Of a stretch of DNA of 10,158 bases, positions 7,508 to 10,158 are shown piece after piece. The position numbers and the translations under genes are program-made. Source of the stretch: an uncultured Eubacterium sp. (GTDB lineage Bacteria; Bacillota; Clostridia; Lachnospirales; Lachnospiraceae); the NCBI GenBank assembly GCA_946412445.1, contig CAMKHH010000017.1, positions 1 to 10,158 on the forward strand. The letters run 5' to 3'. Position 1 is the stretch's first letter. Each line of letters starts with the position of its first letter. The notes under the pieces are model-generated. The model was not told the origin of the DNA. It searched no databases and was given only the letters and a program-made list of their open reading frames with translations.

Positions 7508-8574
7508 AAACAGACCTGTTTGGAAATATGCTGCAGTCTCCGATTATCATAGGATCGGGTCCCCTAAGCTACAGTGCCAGGGGCATGATTCTGCTTGACC
7601 GGGCAGGAGCCGGTGCAGTCGTAACAAAGACCATCACCCGCAGCGCAGCCGATAATCCGCACCGCCATATGCTGGAATGCGATACAAATACACTGATTAA
7701 CTGTGAAAAGTGGTCAGATTATTCCATGGAGCGGTGGTTGGATGAAGAAATTCCAAAGGCTGTCAGAGAAGGAGTAAAATGTATCGCCAGTGTGGGGCAT
7801 ACGGTGGAGGATTCCAGACTATGTGCAGAACGCCTGGAGGAGGAGGGCTGCATGGCGATTGAACTGGTCTCCTACAGGGAGGAAACGGTTCTTCCTATGC
7901 TTGAAGATACGAGAAAAAGGGTGAAGATTCCGATTATCGTAAAGCTGTCGCCCAATTCAGAAAATATTATCGAACATGCTAAACGCTGCGAGGCAGCCGG
8001 AGCAGATGCATTTACAGCCTGTGACTCCATGGGTCCGGCCATGAAAATTAATATCGGGACAGGCCGGCCGGTTCTGGGTGGAGACGGGGGATATGGCTGG
8101 CTGTCAGGAGCGATGATACGTCCGTTTACCATACAGAAGATATGTGAGCTGCGGAAATATACATCACTTCCAATCATTGGGTTGGGCGGTACCGCAAGAT
8201 GGCAGGATGCCGTGGAAATGATTCTGGCGGGTGCGGATTACATAGGGATATGCAGTGCTGTCATTTTGAAAGGAACAAGGCTGATCAAAGAGATTGACAG
8301 CCAGGTAGATTGTTATCTGGAGGAACATGGAAAGAGCAGTCTGAAAGAAATATCCGGTATGGTACAGCAGTTTCTTCCGCAGGAAGAGCAAAAGGAAAAT
8401 TATCAGATGAAATTTCATCCGGAAACCTGTACCCGATGCGGCAGATGCATCCGTGTCTGCCCTTACGACGCCAGAGCATATGGTCAAAATGAATCTATGG
8501 AAGTTGATGAAAGAGAATGCAGAAAATGCGGACTTTGTGTATCTGTATGCCGCTTTGGAGCATTGGAAGTGTAA
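7504..8574 (+). CDS. Dihydroorotate dehydrogenase/PreA-like FMN protein with C-terminal 2[4Fe-4S] ferredoxin domain
   Basis: This 356-residue cytoplasmic redox protein begins with a DHOD-type FMN barrel at about 1-290. Seen are GSGPLSYSARG (17-27), TKT (41-43), VKLSPN (146-151), a GTGRPVLGG region (185-193) aligning with the class 1B DHOD loop, WLSGAMIRP (199-207), and GLGGTARWQDA (226-236) with AGADYIGICSA for FMN phosphate binding. A bacterial ferredoxin domain follows: Cys309, 312, 315, 319 and Cys339, 342, 345, 349, enough for two [4Fe-4S] clusters. The layout matches PreA, the Fe-S subunit of NAD-dependent dihydropyrimidine dehydrogenase, but is shorter. The canonical catalytic NxSCPN loop is absent; the aligned stretch reads ELVSYREE (120-127), so neither orotate nor uracil is an assured substrate. 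In context it may reduce or oxidise a purine-derived ring. No PreT or PyrK partner lies in the window. It starts at ATG 7504, overlapping the upstream stop (ATGA). Confidence 0.85.
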   Translation: MKTDLFGNMLQSPIIIGSGPLSYSARGMILLDRAGAGAVVTKTITRSAADNPHRHMLECDTNTLINCEKWSDYSMERWLDEEIPKAVREGVKCIASVGHTVEDSRLCAERLEEEGCMAIELVSYREETVLPMLEDTRKRVKIPIIVKLSPNSENIIEHAKRCEAAGADAFTACDSMGPAMKINIGTGRPVLGGDGGYGWLSGAMIRPFTIQKICELRKYTSLPIIGLGGTARWQDAVEMILAGADYIGICSAVILKGTRLIKEIDSQVDCYLEEHGKSSLKEISGMVQQFLPQEEQKENYQMKFHPETCTRCGRCIRVCPYDARAYGQNESMEVDERECRKCGLCVSVCRFGALEV

Positions 8575-8588
8575 GCTGCCATAAAAGG

Positions 8589-8597
8589 AAGGAGGAG
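8589..8597 (+). promoter_or_regulatory. Strong ribosome binding site of ygeY
   Basis: AAGGAGGAG lies 7 nt before ATG 8605 in a 30-bp gap. It is the strongest such site in the window together with those at 2352 and 5209, and suggests independent, efficient initiation. Confidence 0.7.
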
Positions 8598-8604
8598 ATC
8601 TGAG

Positions 8605-9786
8605 ATGCCGGATGAAAAACAGGAACAGGAAGTAATTGCACTATGCCAGGACATGATCCGGGCAAGAAGCTATTCAGGACAAGAAAAAGAGGTGGGAACC
8701 GTTCTTTCTTCTTATTTTAAAAGTCATGGTTATGATGAAGAGATCCAGGACGATTACGGGAATATCATCGGTCATATACACGGAAAGAAACCGGGCCCCA
8801 GGATTCTTTTTGACGGGCATATGGATACGGTGCCTGTAACGGAAGAGGCAAAGTGGCTGTTTCCGCCCTTTGATGCACAGATATCCGAAGGGAAGATTTA
8901 TGGAAGAGGAACGAGTGATATGAAGGGGGCCTTATCGGCCATGGCATGTGCGGGAGCCCGTTTTGCGGAAATGACAAAAAAAGATTTCAGCGGAGATATC
9001 TATGTGGCAGGTGTAGTGCATGAGGAATGTTTTGAGGGTGTAGCATCAAGAAGTATCAGCAAAACTATAAAACCAGACTATGTAATTATCGGAGAGGCAT
9101 CAAATTTGAACCTGAAAATCGGACAGAGGGGAAGGGCAGAAATTGTAGTGGAGACCTTTGGTGTACCGGCACATTCCGCGAATCCGGAAAAGGGAGTCAA
9201 TGCAGTATACAAGATGGCGGAAGTCATTGAGGCGATACAAAGGCTTACACCACCTGCACATCCGGTGCTTGGAAAAGGGATTCTGGAACTGACAGATATC
9301 AAATCCGGCCCCTATCCCGGTGCGTCTGTAGTACCGGAGTACTGCAGGGCAACTTATGACAGGCGGCTGCTTGTAGGAGAAACCAGGGAAAGCGTATTAA
9401 AACCGCTTCAGGAATTATGTGAGAGGCTCGGGAAAGAAGACCCTCAGCTGAAGGTGCGGATATCTTATGCCGTAGGGCAGGAGACATGCTATACAGGAAG
9501 CAAAATTTCCGGGGAGCGTTTTTTTCCGGGCTGGCTGTTTGAAAAGAGCGAAAAATTCATTCAGGACGTATACTCTGAACTGCTTGAGGCAGGGTACCAG
9601 CCGGAAATCACGCAATATAATTTCTGCACCAATGGGAGCCACTATGCCGGAGAGGCAGGAATCCGGACTCTGGGAATCGGTCCGTCCAGAGAAAATCTGG
9701 CGCATACAGTGAATGAATATATAGAAATTGAACAGCTAACAAAGATAACGGACTGCTACATGCATGTTATGAAAGCACTGTCTTAA
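8605..9786 (+). CDS. ygeY: YgeY-family M20 metallohydrolase
   Basis: This 393-residue zinc-type metallohydrolase belongs to the M20/ArgE/DapE family, close to the usual YgeY length. Visible catalytic and metal residues are His72 and Asp74 (GHMDT), Asp105 (GRGTSDMKG), Glu140-Glu141 (VHEE), Glu164 (IGEAS) and His367 (LAHTVNE). The central dimerisation domain starts near 185 (GVPAHSA). YgeY-specific similarity is clear by eye: IGQRGRAEI, LGKGILELTDI, DRRLLVGET, a FFPGW region, and FCTNGSHYAGEAGIRTLGIGP near the C-terminus. YgeY genes accompany ygeW, ygeX, ssnA and xdhD in selenium-linked and anaerobic purine/urate clusters, where removal of an acyl or carbamoyl group from a diaminopropionate-type intermediate has been proposed. 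That role is inference here. The gene follows the DHOD-like gene after 30 bp. A general peptidase or N-acyl-amino-acid deacylase is the alternative reading. Confidence 0.88.
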   Translation: MPDEKQEQEVIALCQDMIRARSYSGQEKEVGTVLSSYFKSHGYDEEIQDDYGNIIGHIHGKKPGPRILFDGHMDTVPVTEEAKWLFPPFDAQISEGKIYGRGTSDMKGALSAMACAGARFAEMTKKDFSGDIYVAGVVHEECFEGVASRSISKTIKPDYVIIGEASNLNLKIGQRGRAEIVVETFGVPAHSANPEKGVNAVYKMAEVIEAIQRLTPPAHPVLGKGILELTDIKSGPYPGASVVPEYCRATYDRRLLVGETRESVLKPLQELCERLGKEDPQLKVRISYAVGQETCYTGSKISGERFFPGWLFEKSEKFIQDVYSELLEAGYQPEITQYNFCTNGSHYAGEAGIRTLGIGPSRENLAHTVNEYIEIEQLTKITDCYMHVMKALS

Positions 9787-9810
9787 GTAAAACAGGATGG
9801 GGATGGACAT

Positions 9811-10158
9811 ATGGGAATAAAACAGGATTTTAGAGTGCTAGGAAAAGAAAAACCGATTAGCGATGCCAGACAAAAGGTGACGGGGCGGAAGCAATATGTG
9901 GCAGATATGAAGCTTCCGGGAATGCTGTATGGAAAAATCCTGTTCAGCCCTTATGGCCATGCGAGGATTAAACACCTGGATGTCAGCAGAGCAAAAGCCC
10001 TGCCCGGTGTTCATGCGGTGGTGACCTATAAGAATTCGCCCCCGAATCCATATAACAGTGCGAAGCGTTTTATCGAGCATAACGTCATCTGCAATGAAAA
10101 GATTTTCGATGATCGGGTAAGGTTTATCGGAGACCGGGTGGCGGCTGTGGCAGCGGAT
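9811..10158 (+). CDS. Second molybdenum hydroxylase Mo subunit, XdhD-like (3' partial)
   Basis: This is the first 116 residues of another molybdenum-hydroxylase catalytic subunit; the frame is open at the right edge. The N-terminal hammerhead domain is recognisable: VLGKEKPISDARQKVTGRKQYVADM (shown here as VLGK, SDARQKVTGR, YVADM), then LPGMLYGKILFSPYGHARI, DVSRAKALPGVHAVVT and FIGDRVAAVAAD at the edge. The block HARIKHLDVSRAKALPGV is close to the corresponding part of E. coli XdhD, a putative selenium-linked hypoxanthine/xanthine oxidase, but that protein carries an N-terminal ferredoxin-like domain before this point, while this one begins directly with the Mo domain. It therefore needs a separate FeS subunit, either the one at 4710-5183 or one beyond the window. 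It differs clearly from the Mo subunit at 2365-4713. ATG 9811 follows a moderate GGGGATGG site. Assignment to XdhD rather than another Mo hydroxylase rests on the N-terminus only. Confidence 0.85.
   Translation, partial: MGIKQDFRVLGKEKPISDARQKVTGRKQYVADMKLPGMLYGKILFSPYGHARIKHLDVSRAKALPGVHAVVTYKNSPPNPYNSAKRFIEHNVICNEKIFDDRVRFIGDRVAAVAAD

Noticed and set aside
9616..9621. TATAAT hexamer before the XdhD-like gene, as a possible internal promoter
   Set aside because: It lies within the ygeY coding region and has no TTGACA-like element at 16-18 bp upstream; the nearest TTGAGG is 27 bp away.
9788..9828. Direct 11-bp repeat TAAAACAGGAT at 9788-9798 and 9818-9828 around the XdhD-like start
   Set aside because: The second copy is inside the coding sequence, there is no symmetry and no third copy; repeats of this length are expected by chance in 10 kb, though the close spacing is mildly notable.
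1..10158. In-frame TGA selenocysteine codons or SECIS-like hairpins, given the selenium-linked gene families
   Set aside because: No enzyme frame is interrupted by TGA; selenium in these Mo hydroxylases is a labile cofactor rather than selenocysteine, so its presence cannot be judged from this sequence.
1..10158. CRISPR arrays, insertion sequences, tRNA or rRNA genes
   Set aside because: Nearly all bases are accounted for by coding sequence, and no regular repeat array, transposase motif or RNA-like fold was recognised.

Overview
The window is a tightly packed, single-strand catabolic gene cluster. It holds nine genes, all on the + strand, two of them cut by the window edges. Intergenic gaps are 40 bp or less, and at least two gene pairs overlap by 4 bp (ATGA). 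I see no terminator, no RNA gene, no mobile element and no convincing internal promoter, so the whole stretch reads as the interior of one operon. Strong AGGAGG-type ribosome binding sites, moderate GC by eye, frequent AGA/GGA/ATA codons, and an oxygen-sensitive style of enzymology (2[4Fe-4S] flavoprotein, molybdenum hydroxylases) suggest an anaerobic Firmicute of the Clostridia, probably Lachnospiraceae-like. That assignment is inference from style, not from a marker gene.

Layout. (1) 1-919: the C-terminal half of a double-domain ABC ATPase of the nucleoside/simple-sugar (NupO/YufO, RbsA-like) class. (2) 928-2337: an amidohydrolase-superfamily deaminase with a complete metal and catalytic residue set. 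(3) 2365-6159: a three-subunit xanthine dehydrogenase-type molybdenum hydroxylase in the order Mo subunit, 2Fe-2S subunit, FAD subunit. (4) 6164-7507: a second amidohydrolase, related to SsnA, in which a normally conserved catalytic His is Gln. (5) 7504-8574: a dihydroorotate-dehydrogenase/PreA-like FMN protein with a C-terminal 2[4Fe-4S] ferredoxin domain. (6) 8605-9786: a YgeY-family M20 metallohydrolase. (7) 9811 to the right edge: the N-terminus of a second molybdenum hydroxylase, most like XdhD.

How the genes could work together. YgeY, SsnA and XdhD are the recognisable members of the E. coli yge/ygf/ssnA/xdhD region, which is linked to selenium-dependent molybdenum hydroxylases and, in gut anaerobes, to anaerobic purine/uric acid degradation. 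The inferred flow is import of a nucleoside or base, deamination and ring oxidation or reduction by the amidohydrolases, the Mo hydroxylases and the DHOD-like protein, ring opening, and final trimming of ureido or amino-acid fragments by YgeY. Substrates cannot be fixed from sequence. The expected remaining partners (YgeW, YgeX, HyuA, a YgfK- or PreT-like electron-transfer partner, transporter permeases) are not in this window.

The most unusual points are: an extra cysteine-containing insertion in the FAD subunit, which could hold an additional Fe-S cluster; the His-to-Gln change in the SsnA-like enzyme; the absence of the canonical DHOD active-site loop in the PreA-like protein; and two Mo subunits in one operon with only one FeS/FAD pair visible.
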